Assembly (NCBI GenBank): GCA_008933995.1
Contig: WARS01000012.1
Location: forward strand, 8,355,501-8,419,500
DNA from: Datnioides undecimradiatus
Lineage: Eukaryota > Chordata > Actinopteri > Lobotiformes > Datnioididae
Direction of reading: 5' to 3'
DNA: 64,000 bases
Part shown: positions 1 to 13,100 of the stretch, piece by piece
Position numbering within the stretch: the first letter of the stretch is position 1
Layout: every line of letters begins with the position of its first letter
Notes under the pieces: generated by a model
The model's input: the letters and a program-made list of their open reading frames with translations, nothing else
The model's database searches: none
What the model was told of the DNA's origin: nothing
Translations under genes and position numbers: made by a program

Positions 1-1352
1 CTGGGTTTGCTTTATAATACTTGACACTAACAAAACAGGACAGGTTCATGTCTGCTCGCTTGTGTTTGGGTTTCAGATTGTATGCTTGCATGCTCTTATG
101 TTTTGATTCGCACTTACAGTGGATGGAAACCTGTTTGCCATAAAGGCACATTCATTTGGGCAGATATCAGTTATCAGCACTTAGTTTACCTCAAAACTGT
201 TTTCTGATTTCAATATATAATTTACCATGTTTAGTTTTTTGTTGTTGTTTTTGTTTGTTCTTTTTGATTTTGTATGGTGAGTCAGATTTTGACTTACAGG
301 CCAGGCACTAAGAGTTTGTTCTCACTGCGCTACAGAAAGTTACTGAAAGATGGCGCTAGTTCACTGGACATGAGGTGCTGCAGAGGAACTGTGTCTGTAT
401 TTTAAGTGTCATTTAGAAACTCGACATTGTGGTCTGTGGAAAGTGTTCCTATAACGATGGCAGGTATTGATCGGTGGCAAGCAAAACACCTTTTGCTCAT
501 CCTCAGCTGTGCGCAGCAGCATTTGTCTAATTTGCAGGTGGGAAACTGAAGTTCAGTGTGTGGGTGCGTGGAGCAGGGGGCGCTGCACACCGTGCATTCA
601 GTTAACAGTAAGCGAGCTGCACTGACATATGTCACAAACATGTTTTTCAATATTTCTTCAGCAAAATGTTCTTAAAATTAAATCAAAATCAAACTACTCC
701 GGCCGGATTGTTTAGTCTGTTTTGTACTGTGAGTGCAACTCTTCGCCGTAATTTTCTAACAGTGTTGATCGAATTTGCATATATACACACGCACACACAC
801 ACTTACGCATACATACACACCCACAAAACACGGACAGTATAGAGGAATTTACCCGCTGGCAATATCAGTTGAGCGAGTCTTTTACCTATCTCTTCCATCT
901 CTTTCACCTAAAGTTCACTGTCCGCCAACACCTTTGAATGACAATGCGAGTCTGTGGGAGGCTGGCTGGCAGCCTTTCAATAGGCTGAATAAAGTGTGAT
1001 CTCTAGGCACTGTTAAGAAAACATTGCATAAAACACATTAAGGGGACGGTCTGGCTGCAGGATTAGTCTTTAGAAAGACTCTGAGCTGCTATTGTGTTGA
1101 AACATCTCAGTGCCAGCCTGCATGCAATGCATTCGTTGAGAAAAACAGGTAGACCTACAGGTAGTTGTGTTTTTGGTCAGAGTCTCTTGAGGCCTTCGGA
1201 GCTGCCTGTTCAACCAGCGAACAGGTAAATGCAAATCTGAAGAAGGAAAAAAAACGCAGGGCACTGAGGTATGCGTGCATAGGCGCTCTTGGCTGAAGGC
1301 TGGGTTTCACCACGACTTCGCCTGAAGCGCGAGAGGGGGGGAAACAGCGGAG
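1..1352. other. upstream region of dlx3, no gene
   Basis: No coding exon is recognisable. Bases 1-700 are AT-rich single-copy-looking sequence. A short imperfect CA stretch lies at about 784-825. From about 840 to 1260 the sequence is more complex and contains a LEF/TCF-like word (CTTTGAA, 932-938). This part could be proximal regulatory DNA of dlx3, but that is inference from position and motif content only. Confidence 0.4.
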
Positions 1353-1389
1353 CCAATGAGAAGCCAGCTTCTAGCTCAGCTCTCTATAA
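1353..1389 (+). promoter_or_regulatory. predicted core promoter of dlx3 (CCAAT box and TATA-like box)
   Basis: A CCAAT box lies at 1353-1357 and a TATA-like TATAA at 1385-1389, so transcription should begin near 1415. That gives a 5' UTR of about 175 bases before the ATG at 1591. A functional CCAAT box bound by NF-Y is described for the mouse Dlx3 promoter, so this layout fits the family. The start site is inferred, not observed. Confidence 0.5.
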
Positions 1390-1590
1390 CTCTGTCTCAC
1401 AGGGGCTGAGCGATGCCATTACCGAGTTTCTACGGCAAGGAGAGTTTCCGTGGACTACAGGCTTTCCAAAGCTGTGCGTTCATAGAGCGCGCACACTAAT
1501 TCTTTTATTGCGATTTTTGCTTTGCGCGCTCCACAACCAAAAGAATAACCCACCCGTGGACTTTCTTTCCTCTGGAGGGCTGCTTTCACC

Positions 1591-3547
<1,957 letters not shown>

Positions 3548-4170
3548 CAATGACTCAAAAGCAGATTTATCTCCTCAGTTTTCTGTTTTTTTTTAAACGA
3601 GGTCTCTCCACAATGACTCTGCAGAGCAAAGGTTGAGTGGACCGGGAGCAGGCCTGAAGTGAAACATTGCTGTTGGTTTTTGGATGATCAAGAATGTTTC
3701 CGAACTGTTTTTTTCCCCATTCACAAAGCACATAAGGGATTTCCGATCACTTGTGGCAGCATATTTAACGGACATGTGGCGTGTTTTGTTTTTTTAAATT
3801 ATTTATCGCTTCTGTTGTATTTCTTTAACTTCTTTTGTAAATGAATATGCAAAGTTGTTTTTTTTTTAAACACGTAGCCTGACCACGAACCGAATATCGA
3901 CAAAACTGTGCAGTTGATCCACGCTACATTCAAATCATGCATGTGGGTTTGTAAAGAGCGCGTCACAAAAATAGAAACTCAGGACATATTTATATGGATT
4001 TGTATAAAACGTCGAAGGCTGTAAATATGTGTTTATATGCAGAACCACTATGATCATATTTCTTTGAAACGGAACGACTGCACCGTGGTGCTTCCAAAAC
4101 CATTTTCTTATTCATGTAATTAGTCCACTTGTTGCCTTCTTGTCAATTGAATAAAGGTGTTACTTGCATG
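3548..4170 (+). terminator. dlx3: dlx3 3' UTR with poly(A) signal
   Basis: About 620 bases follow the stop codon. A canonical AATAAA lies at 4150-4155 and is followed within about 15-30 bases by a GT-rich stretch (GATTGTGTGTC), the usual layout of a cleavage site near 4170. The UTR is rich in T runs. A second AATAAA near 4484 is a possible distal site but lacks a clear GT-rich partner. Confidence 0.65.
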
Positions 4171-4901
4171 ATTGTGTGTCTAGCCCCCTTTATAAACAGG
4201 CTACAGCGCAGAGCCGCGCAGATAATTTAGAGGAGGGCCTATAAAGTCCCGCTAAACAGCGCAGGAAAAGATCATTTTCTTTGTTGCGCATTAGCTTCAC
4301 ACATTTTAATTATGTTAGGAATCAAAGAAATGATTTAGAGCACTCACTTTGTATTAACGGAAGTTTACTTGGTTAGAATCTGCTCTCCATACAAGCAGGT
4401 CTAATTCTCGCTGCGTTTTCACAAAAGGCTTCGTAAACACTTGTGATGGCTAATTATTTCATTTGAATTCATGTACAATCTGAATAAACGCTAATGCTCT
4501 TGGAAGAGTAACAGTCATGGGACATATAACCTTGGGCAGATATTTGGCTGTGTTTTAAGAAGAACCATTCCTATTATCATACCGCAACATGAGCTGATTA
4601 ATCCAGTTATGAATTTTTGGCCTGACAGCAACCTGCTAACAATAGGTTACACGGCCAGCCCGTCTTGCAAAACAGAAAGAAAAAGGAAACAATCTTGATA
4701 ACCTCATGGTTTCAGTCTAAAAGATTATTTGTGAACTGTGCACCACAATGGTCACAGCATATTGAACCAACTTCCTCTGTTTTGGTGCCGCGAGCTGCGT
4801 GCAAAGCGCTGCAGTAGGAGGCGACATCCCAGCAGACATGTTGGAGTCACTCGGTTTTATTACTATTCTGTTGCCAGATAACAAGGGAGAATTCAGCGCG
4901 T
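4171..4901. other. dlx3-dlx4 intergenic, no gene
   Basis: No coding exon is seen. The segment is complex sequence with scattered TAAT words (around 4300-4500 and 4590-4620) but no compact block clearly separable from background. It may contain dlx regulatory DNA. Confidence 0.3.
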
Positions 4902-4910
4902 TACGCACAC

Positions 4911-4946
<36 letters not shown>

Positions 4947-5052
4947 GGAGAGAAAGAGAGGGTGGCGGGTAGTGGTGGCCGGGTGGGTGGGGGTGAAGCA
5001 AGTCTGTTGCCGAAGGGGATCCCACGCGCGCGCGCGCACGCACATACGCGCA
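4902..5052. repeat. CA/CG alternating tracts flanking a G-quadruplex-type motif
   Basis: An alternating purine-pyrimidine tract, mainly CA, runs over 4902-4943. It is followed by a polypurine GA stretch to 4962, then five G runs of three or more bases (4960-62, 4967-69, 4981-83, 4985-87, 4989-93). A second alternating tract over 5024-5052 contains seven consecutive CG steps. The two alternating tracts can adopt Z-DNA, and the G runs fit a G-quadruplex with one long loop. Confidence 0.85.
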
Positions 5053-5369
5053 GCACGGCGGATGGAGACGCTGCCAAATATTCCAGTATCAGAAACACAG
5101 CCTCTTTTATATGTTTATCGTTAAGCTTCAGACATTGTAGTTTATTCTCGTCCGTTTCTCATAATAAATGATCCAAGGCTGCTGATAAGAAGGTTTTTAC
5201 GCTTAAGCTCTGTGGTCATCCAAGCGATGACGCAATATTTCAGATGTTTTTCCACGGTTTTTGGTAAAACATACACCGTTTGTTTTTTGTTTGTTTTTTT
5301 TTTACATGTGAGCTGCGGGGCTTCCCAGGTGATGACACGGCCTAATGGGAGCGACTGTGACACATGTGA

Positions 5370-5745
5370 AATCTGGGGAATAGAGTGATATTAATTAGCC
5401 GAGAGATGCTGGATAAACATGACAGCCACTCAGATAATGATTGTTATGACAGCGACAATGAGACAGTCGTAGAAAAACAGCCTGCGTCTTCACAACTAAT
5501 CACCACTGACAGCGGACAAAAAGCCGTGTTTGGCCTCATAAACTGTGCATTATTAAATATGCTGCAGAAAAAAAGTACATATACACACGTGATGGAGAAA
5601 CTGCTAATGGCGATCTCATCCACATGGACCACCAAGGCGCCATTACGCACTGAAAGAAAATGTACCCACGGCGTTAGTGGGTTTATAACTTTTTCTCCTG
5701 CTTTTAGTAAGTGGAACGGTATGCGCTCAGGACTGAAGGTGTGAG
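5370..5745. promoter_or_regulatory. candidate dlx3-dlx4 intergenic enhancer (left)
   Basis: A complex, repeat-free block with a homeodomain word TTAATTAG at 5391-5398 and SOX-like ATTGTT near 5440. It lies in the interval where mammalian Dlx3-Dlx4 clusters carry their intergenic enhancers. A 119-codon open frame runs through it from 5385 but resembles no protein I know. Function is inferred; conservation cannot be tested here. Confidence 0.35.
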
Positions 5746-5884
5746 ATTTTACTGCAGCACTGCGACATTACCGCAACTTTAAAACAGTGAAGCTTCAAAT
5801 GTGGATTTTAAAAAGCTCTTATTTGGGCCACAAGGTCTCCAGACTTTATTTTGGATGATATGTGAAAATATATATGCATATATG

Positions 5885-5904
5885 TACACACACACACACA
5901 CACA
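5885..5904. repeat. (CA)n microsatellite
   Basis: About ten CA units, followed by a few degenerate CA units up to about 5914. Confidence 0.9.
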
Positions 5905-5914
5905 AACGCACACG

Positions 5915-7446
5915 CTATTATTTTTGGTAGCTGCAATTATGATAATAAATAGAAGTTATAATTATGTATCTTTTTGGCGGTAAGAAACATGAAATATTGA
6001 AATTGTGTAAAAATATCAGTTATTACTTTGGGTTAATTTATTCACACTTTGACTGGTGTGAGCCAGCCCTGTGCTTTTTTCTTTTTTTAAAAAATTTTCC
6101 TTATTATAAGTTTATACCTATGTGTATGACTTTTCTCATTCAGTCATTATATGTATTATTCTAAAATGTTTTTATGGTATTTTTGGAATATGGATTTTAA
6201 TTATTTTATTTAAATTAACAATATATATAAATGTAATATAATAATAATGATGTAATATAATTTGAAAATGATATCAAAGTTTGGTCCCAAATTAAACATT
6301 AAATATGTATTCTCTTTTGTTTGTCACGTTTACCATAACCGTTTTTATGGCACTTTTTTGTTTCTCTGACACTTGTCACAGTTAATTGATTCCAAAAAGC
6401 CCTTTACATATTTCCACCAGACTTCACACACATTCTCTCATCATTCTGCCACAAACAATGAAAATGAGCCGCAGCTCTGAATCCTTTTCCCTCTAATGTC
6501 CTCCCTGTTTCTCTGAACCCAACACCAGTTGTCTACAGCGTCACTCATCATTCCAGTGTCACTGTGCTGATTTGACAAAAGCAACATGATCACTATTGCC
6601 TTTTAATATCAATGAAATCTCATCAAGAGTACATGTGACCTCCCCTCGGTGGCTCCCTCAGCATGTGTGGCCCTCGGCTGTGGTTGTCAGGGGAAACATT
6701 TGTGCTGAAGACAAACGTGTGTTCACTGCAGGCTGCGCTTGTGTGTGTGGGCTGTCAGACATGTCCATATATGTCATCTTCAAACATTAACAAGTGTAAG
6801 TAGCCATGGAGGTGAACTGTTGAACTTGAATGTGATCCTGCATGGCACAACATCACAGCACCTTAAATAGTGCCGGTGCCCGGGCCCCTCTCGCACCCCT
6901 CCACCCACTCCCTGCAACAGTCAACAGTGTGGTGCCGGCACTTGTCTCTGGGGTGCAGCGATATGGGTTGAGATGGAGGTCGGGAACTGAAATGCATCCA
7001 TGGAAAGACTTCCAGCAGCTGTCCAATACTCTGTCCGGCCCTGGGCCGAGCCTCAGCTGCATTAGGATCACTCACTCTCTCCATTTTGCTGTAAACTGGG
7101 ATGAAATGAAGGGAGAAAGGCATTCCTGACAGCTGTGGACTCATGAACCCTGGATGACCTCAGGCCAGGGCCGGACTGGGCTGCGTGCTGATACTTCACA
7201 ATCTGAGTCGTCATAACCTGATAACACCTTTCGCTTTGACCTACAAACTGGAAATATTGCATCTGAGCATGAGAATCTGCAAAATACCCAAACAAAGGCT
7301 GTGAAAGAATAGAAAAGAAGGGAAAAGAAGTAATTGCTGCATTTTTACACATTTTTGTGCATGTGGCCTGGTAAAATCCACTGTTTGAATCTAATCTGAG
7401 CGCGTGCATGCCTTTCTGCCTGCCAAACTGTATCCCATCAATGTAA
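5915..7446. other. dlx3-dlx4 intergenic, AT-rich then mixed
   Basis: Bases 5930-6330 are strongly AT-rich with many TATA/AATA words and low complexity. Bases 6400-7440 are mixed sequence without recognisable coding, RNA or repeat content. Confidence 0.4.
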
Positions 7447-7469
7447 GTGTGTGTGTGTGTGTGTGTGTG
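7447..7469. repeat. (GT)n microsatellite
   Basis: An uninterrupted GT run of about 11 units. Confidence 0.9.
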
Positions 7470-8645
7470 CATCATGCCCCAAAAAGTCAAGCCTTCCCTT
7501 CGACTAAACCCAATCATGCATTCATTCTCTCCAACAGGGAAGCAGCTCACAATTATCTAAGATGTCAGATCACTCAAGCTAATAACAATAATCACCCCAG
7601 AGACCTGCTTTGCCATTCGCCCATTCAAAGCAACTGGGATTTAATAACAAGCTATTTTCCCTCTTATTTCTATCCTGCAATTAAAACCCATCAGACACCC
7701 TGTATCTGATAACGCTGAGCATCCACAGCATTGATACAGTCAGACTTGCCTTTATCATTAGCCTTCAACCCATCTCCCGGCCTCCTGCGCCCTCCTCTCA
7801 GCTTGTCTATTACACGACGAGCCTTTTCACTTTCCCTTCAATCTGCCTGCATGATAATTGGCCCCCGTTTGAAAGGTCCTACTCTGTCTGTCCAACTCCA
7901 CGAGCCATTATTCTAATCTGGAGATGTGAAATTGCCTATAATTTTCCCTGATGCCCCGTCACTTGGTTCAGCAATTCTCACATCTTCTTTCCCAGGGCAC
8001 ATAATCATCAGGAATGAGGAAAAGGGCATGAGGGTGTATGTATATATAAAGGAGATGTTAATGTAACACAATGCTTGTCGTTATGTGTGAGAAAATCAGC
8101 TCGGAGGAGTGAAAACACGGGGCACTGGTGTGGCTTTGTTCTTCAGAGAAACACCACGGCAGGCTTTAGAGCTCCTGAACAAGCTGCTCTTCTCTGAATA
8201 AGGTAAGACGGGACTGTTCGTAGCCAGTGCGGCTGAGTGTTCTGCTGACGTGGTGGCCAGGGCGGCTTGAATGTTGTCAGAGGTGGGAATGGCTGTGTTA
8301 GTTTTGACTGCTATATGTGTGAGCTTCCAGTGGCTTTACTGGTACCCACAGTATGTTTTGATCTAAAGAATAGCAACAATACCAAACCTCAGTGAGAAAA
8401 ATGCAGAATTGAAGTTGAATTAAGAAGCATTTACTCGACGTAGTTTAAGCTAGACATTTTAAAGGCATTGTGCTAGGAAGCCTCAGTTTATGCATGAGGT
8501 TATCGGACGTCATGACCCTTTAAAATGACATCACATATGAAGAGCTACACCTGCAGCAGAAACAGGCTGTATTTTAATAGGTGTAATTCCACTTTATAAT
8601 AGAAATATGACGATTAAAAAAACTTCAAATTCTTTTTTAAATTAC

Positions 8646-8646
<1 letters not shown>
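7470..8646. other. dlx3-dlx4 intergenic, nothing specific
   Basis: No gene, RNA or repeat is recognised. Bases 7700-8000 are pyrimidine-rich. Confidence 0.35.

Positions 8647-8683
<37 letters not shown>
8647..8683. repeat. (GT)n microsatellite
   Basis: An uninterrupted GT run of about 18 units immediately before a candidate enhancer block. Confidence 0.95.
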
Positions 8684-8684
<1 letters not shown>

Positions 8685-8687
8685 CAG

Positions 8688-9015
8688 CAGATGAACTGGA
8701 TCTACCAGACAGCCAAGATAGCAGACTGTCGAATGAAAAAGACAAAAAAAGATGTCATTGGATGTTTCTTTAACGCACCATTCGCCTTCATTAATCAGAG
8801 CTCAGCCCAACATTTAATCAAGAGCGTCAGCCAAGATTGTTGGACGCGTGTTTGCAAAGATATAAATAACCAATTCCCTGTGTTTAAATGGCGCAGGCAC
8901 CCAGAACATGCAAATCAGCGCAAACGAAATCAGGCGCAGTTTATTAGAGGGATGACGCGGCCATTTGTCATTTTATTGTGACAATGACGGCGGAGGTTTC
9001 TGTTTGAGCTCCCTC
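8688..9015. promoter_or_regulatory. candidate dlx3-dlx4 intergenic enhancer (right)
   Basis: About 330 bases of complex sequence packed with developmental factor words: ATTAATC near 8792, SOX-like ATTGTT at 8836-8841, FOX-like TGTTTGC at 8849-8855, a perfect POU octamer ATGCAAAT at 8908-8915, and several CpGs. It is flanked by a microsatellite and AT-rich DNA, so it stands out sharply. It lies about 0.75 kb beyond the predicted dlx4 3' end. By position and content this is the best candidate for the intergenic enhancer known in mammalian Dlx3-Dlx4 clusters. Confidence 0.45.
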
Positions 9016-9744
9016 GAGCCGAGAATGAGGGAAAGAATCGTTAGAATGCTGACTTACACGTTCTTTGCCTTGCAGAGTGAGATCCTCTTTAATGAAAAAA
9101 GGATATCCACTCAACTTTCTTTAAAACTCAAACAACAAAATTCGATTTTTAAAGATTCCGTTAACTTAATTTTTCTGGAGAATGCAGAAAAAATGAAGTC
9201 TAGACATTTAAAAATGTCCTATTTTGCTTTATATGAAAGCTCATTTGTCAATGCGCAAAAGCCACACTGAATACAACCCCCGTGCGTAAAGGTGGCACCC
9301 CGAATTCATTTGGGGCACCATGACAGAACTATATTTTATCCTTTGAGGGAGAAGTTTTATTGAACCTAACACTGAAATAAAAAAAAATAATAAAACACTG
9401 TAATTGATATGTATAAAAAATGTAGTGGCAGCGTGTTGAAGGACTAACGACAGGTGATACACCAGCACTGTGGTGGAACAAACTGAACTGTGGTGGTTAA
9501 CAAAACTTACTTTTAGATACAGTCTCGAGACACTGTCTCGTGTTTACAGACTGGGAAGTCTCTATACTTTAGTGTCATAGTTGAGTCCAGTTGACGCCTC
9601 TGTTAACAGTCAGCGGGTTTTTAAATCTGATAGATAAAATCCCACGCACGTGTATTTTCTTTTCAAACATATCTGACAGCGAAAACTTAAAGCAGCAACC
9701 TGAGCACACACGTCACACCAAAGAATAATCAAACGTTATTAGAC
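9016..9744. other. intergenic between candidate enhancer and dlx4 3' end
   Basis: AT-rich sequence with no recognised feature. A second AATAAA on the - strand (complement of 9356-9361) is a possible distal dlx4 poly(A) signal. Confidence 0.35.
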
Positions 9745-10116
9745 GTCAATCCAACTTGCTGTTTATTTGCATAACGCTCATAACATGTGTTGGATTATGC
9801 AGCTGAAACTCATTTTTCTGATGAAGTAAACCCACGCACACTCTTGAAGCATCCCTTTATCCAGATCACTTGTTAAACTGCGCACACTAAGTCCGCACGT
9901 CAGACGCAGTGACATTATGAAAAATGTATTCGATGACCGGACTTTTGCAGCCACAGCTGAATTCAAAACGCACACCGACACAGCCCAGAGTTCGATTAAC
10001 ACACATTTAAACACGATTCAGTTCTGAGAAGAGACCTCGAGTTCAGTGTAGTCTGAAGCGCGCTTCCCACAGGCCCGAGCCCCACCTTGGCCTGCACAGC
10101 ACCAAAAACAATCCAC
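9745..10116 (-). terminator. dlx4: dlx4 3' UTR with poly(A) signal
   Basis: On the - strand AATAAA occurs at 9767-9762, about 350 bases after the dlx4 stop codon, giving a predicted end near 9745. It is the first canonical signal downstream of the stop. The call is positional and untested. Confidence 0.5.
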
Positions 10117-13100
10117 TCACATCATCTGAGGCCTGGGCATCGCGTCCTGATGAGGGTGGTGGTTTGGATACCAGTGACCAAAACTGTTCATGTAATTGTT
10201 TGGGTGCATTTGGGCTCCTTTGTTCGCCATGGAGACCTCCCAGAGCTGAGGCAACCCGGGCGAGCAGGGAGAGATGGAGCTCGTGCTGTGGAGATGTTCT
10301 CCCTCTGATCCGCTGCCATGCTTCATGATCTTTTTATACTTGGAGCGCTTATTCTGAAACCATATTTTCACCTAAAAAGAGAAAATGCACATAATTGTCA
10401 CTGTGGCTAACAATCAGCAGCAATATAAAGGAAATAATACCGTGAAGGCTTTTTATGGACGTATTTCCCCCCAATTAAACTCAATACACTTTTCAGAATT
10501 GGCCCGAGTTGAACATTTGGGAGCAATAAAAGGGAAAACTCCTCATAACTCTCATCTTTTCTCTGTTGTTTTTGCAAATCCCAGCCCTACTACTGGCTCA
10601 TTGTTAGCCATTCAGCCGCACGGCTGAGTGGCACTTGTAATCCATTAAAACTGAGCTCGCTTATTGTTCACTCTTTTATGAGTCCAATGAGTGTGACAGC
10701 AACAATTCGCAGACTAAAAATATTGTGAAACAGAAACAGCCCGGAGCGCGCTGCGGTGGGTCACTGCAATTTCTGCTGATTCCAACACCAAGATGTCTAT
10801 TTTTTACACGAGAACAATGGTGTGAATATTCATAAATTGCATCTGAAAGGCCGATGAATCACTCAATAAACACCAAAGCACGAAAGGCGGGGAGATCAAT
10901 GCCGTGGGATTAAGGAAAACACGCAGGAGGCAGCTGATGACAGAGTGGATCCGTTTGTTTATCTGTTATTTTCTACTGGTCTGACATCTGATCACCTCAT
11001 CTTTGTCACACTAGAGAATGATAGGTTTACAGCGACGCGTCAACCAGTTTGTCTCTTCAATAACTTTTCACGTGCAAGTGAACTTCTTCCCATAAAAGCA
11101 GATTCACAGTTTACATTCCTAAAGCGTTTATGTGTGTGCGTGCTGACTGCGTGCGCACTGTAGGGAATCTCCATCAAGCTGGAACTGTTTTTCATTTAAC
11201 ATAAAATGTTGTGCTTTTTTGTGAATGCCCTCCTAATAACATGCTCAAACATTTCATTCACAAAAGGTGCGTGAAGACACTTCTTGAATAAATGCAGAGG
11301 AGAAGCACCAAGGCATGCATAAATGTCAACTGTTACATGTAAAAATAATAAATAAATATAAAAGCATGCCTTTTAGTTTAACTGTTTAAACATAATTAAG
11401 AAAATATTAAAATAAGAAATCCTAAAACACTTGAAAACAACCCTTTAATTTTGCAGACCTGTACTGCATGTTTTATTAGTTTTATTTATATTTTTCCTCT
11501 GATAATTTGTGAATTCTGCGGTCATGCTTCACTCACTGAGAGCTCTTCAAGGCCCAGGCCTGACAAAGGAAATGCAGCCACGACATTAAGTATAGTAAAT
11601 AAGCCATGCATTAAAGGATCGAGTTACAAATCACAACAATTTGGTTTTTCATTTGATCTCCTGACGCGCAGTGATCCTTAATAATACAGCAGATAAGAGG
11701 TTTCCTTTTCAACCTCTCCAACGTCCACTTTCTCCCGCTGATTTTTTTTCTCCAGTCTGCTCAAAGTTGGATTTATTCAAGACTTAAAATGTAAAATATC
11801 AGTCAAGTGTTTTTATATGATAATCCCCTAACTGCTTAATATTGCAGGCCTGATATTGGAAGGTTTTGTGAGGCTAATAGAGTGGAATGGAGCACCATAT
11901 ATGTTAGACCCTACATTTCCACTGATCAGTTCAGGACTGCTAGGCCCACCTGAGTCTGGGTGAGTCCCAGTTTAGCCGCCAGGTCGGCGCGCTCGGGTAG
12001 AGCCAGGTACTGGGTCTGCTGGAAGCGTTGGTGCAGAGCCTGCAGCTGCAGACTGGAGTAGATGGTCCGAGGCTTCCGGATTTTCTTCCCTTTGCCATTC
12101 AGACGAAGGTCCGTGTTTTCAATCACCGCGGACTTGTCGCGGTCTTGCAGACAGAGCAGAGAACACACATAGAAAAAAGGAGAAGAGACACGGAGTTCTG
12201 ATTTGTGACTAACTCTGTCGGTCAAAACAAACACATGTTACATTTGAACAGACTTTTCCTGACAATAAACGAAACAAACCATCTAAAACAACACACGAGC
12301 AGTGATAAATGGTTCAGCTCAACAGATTCAGTATAAACAGGAAACAGTGGCAGATCCTGCAGCTGACAGGCCTGAGTCCTATAAACACAAAAGTCTCTGA
12401 AACCAAAAATACAACTTAACTGCGTTTTTTTATCATATTAAAGCGTAATAAAACCCCATGGCCATGAATAAAATTATGGTTTTATTAAAAGTCTAGTTTA
12501 GGCTTAATAGTTTAGAGAGGGATTTATGTGGCTTTGACAACACTGGTTGAGTGCGCGCTGACTGGATCAGGATATTATCGTCACACTTCAACAACAAAAT
12601 GCCAGAAGAATCATATTTAAAGCGGGGGAAAGAGGGATTACCCCCACAGAGTCCGCAGAGATGAAAGGGCTGCCATTTTCTGGGATCGTTCCCTTAATGT
12701 GCACTAACAATGAGGGTAGCAGCAAGTTCCTGAGGTGGGCCCGAGCTACACGGGCTATAATTGGACTTACCCGCAGAAAATTATGGTCAATAAAATTAAT
12801 GGCACCATCTGCCTTCGTTATATAACATGAGTAGTAAAGCAGGGAGCATCCCTGAGAGGCGGTGGTTGACCGCTAGGCCTTGTTTGGACGTTGGGAATGA
12901 CCTGGAATATGCGTTCATGCCTTGATTACATTTTCACAAGACACAATATATTAAGAAAAATGAATTTATTTTGTTAACTTTCTAAACATTTAAGTGAGGT
13001 ATTTTTTCCTATGAAGATATTGGCAGAGAAACTGGCGCCATGTGCGTAATTGCGCTTAACCAGGAAGCAAAAACAGAATTTCGTAGCCATCGATGACAGA

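Noticed and set aside
4482-4489. AATAAA as the main dlx3 poly(A) signal
   Set aside because: The AATAAA at 4150-4155 is closer and has a proper GT-rich downstream element.
7068-7550. 160-codon - strand frame
   Set aside because: It crosses a GT microsatellite (giving a His-Thr run), and the remainder has no domain or splice support.
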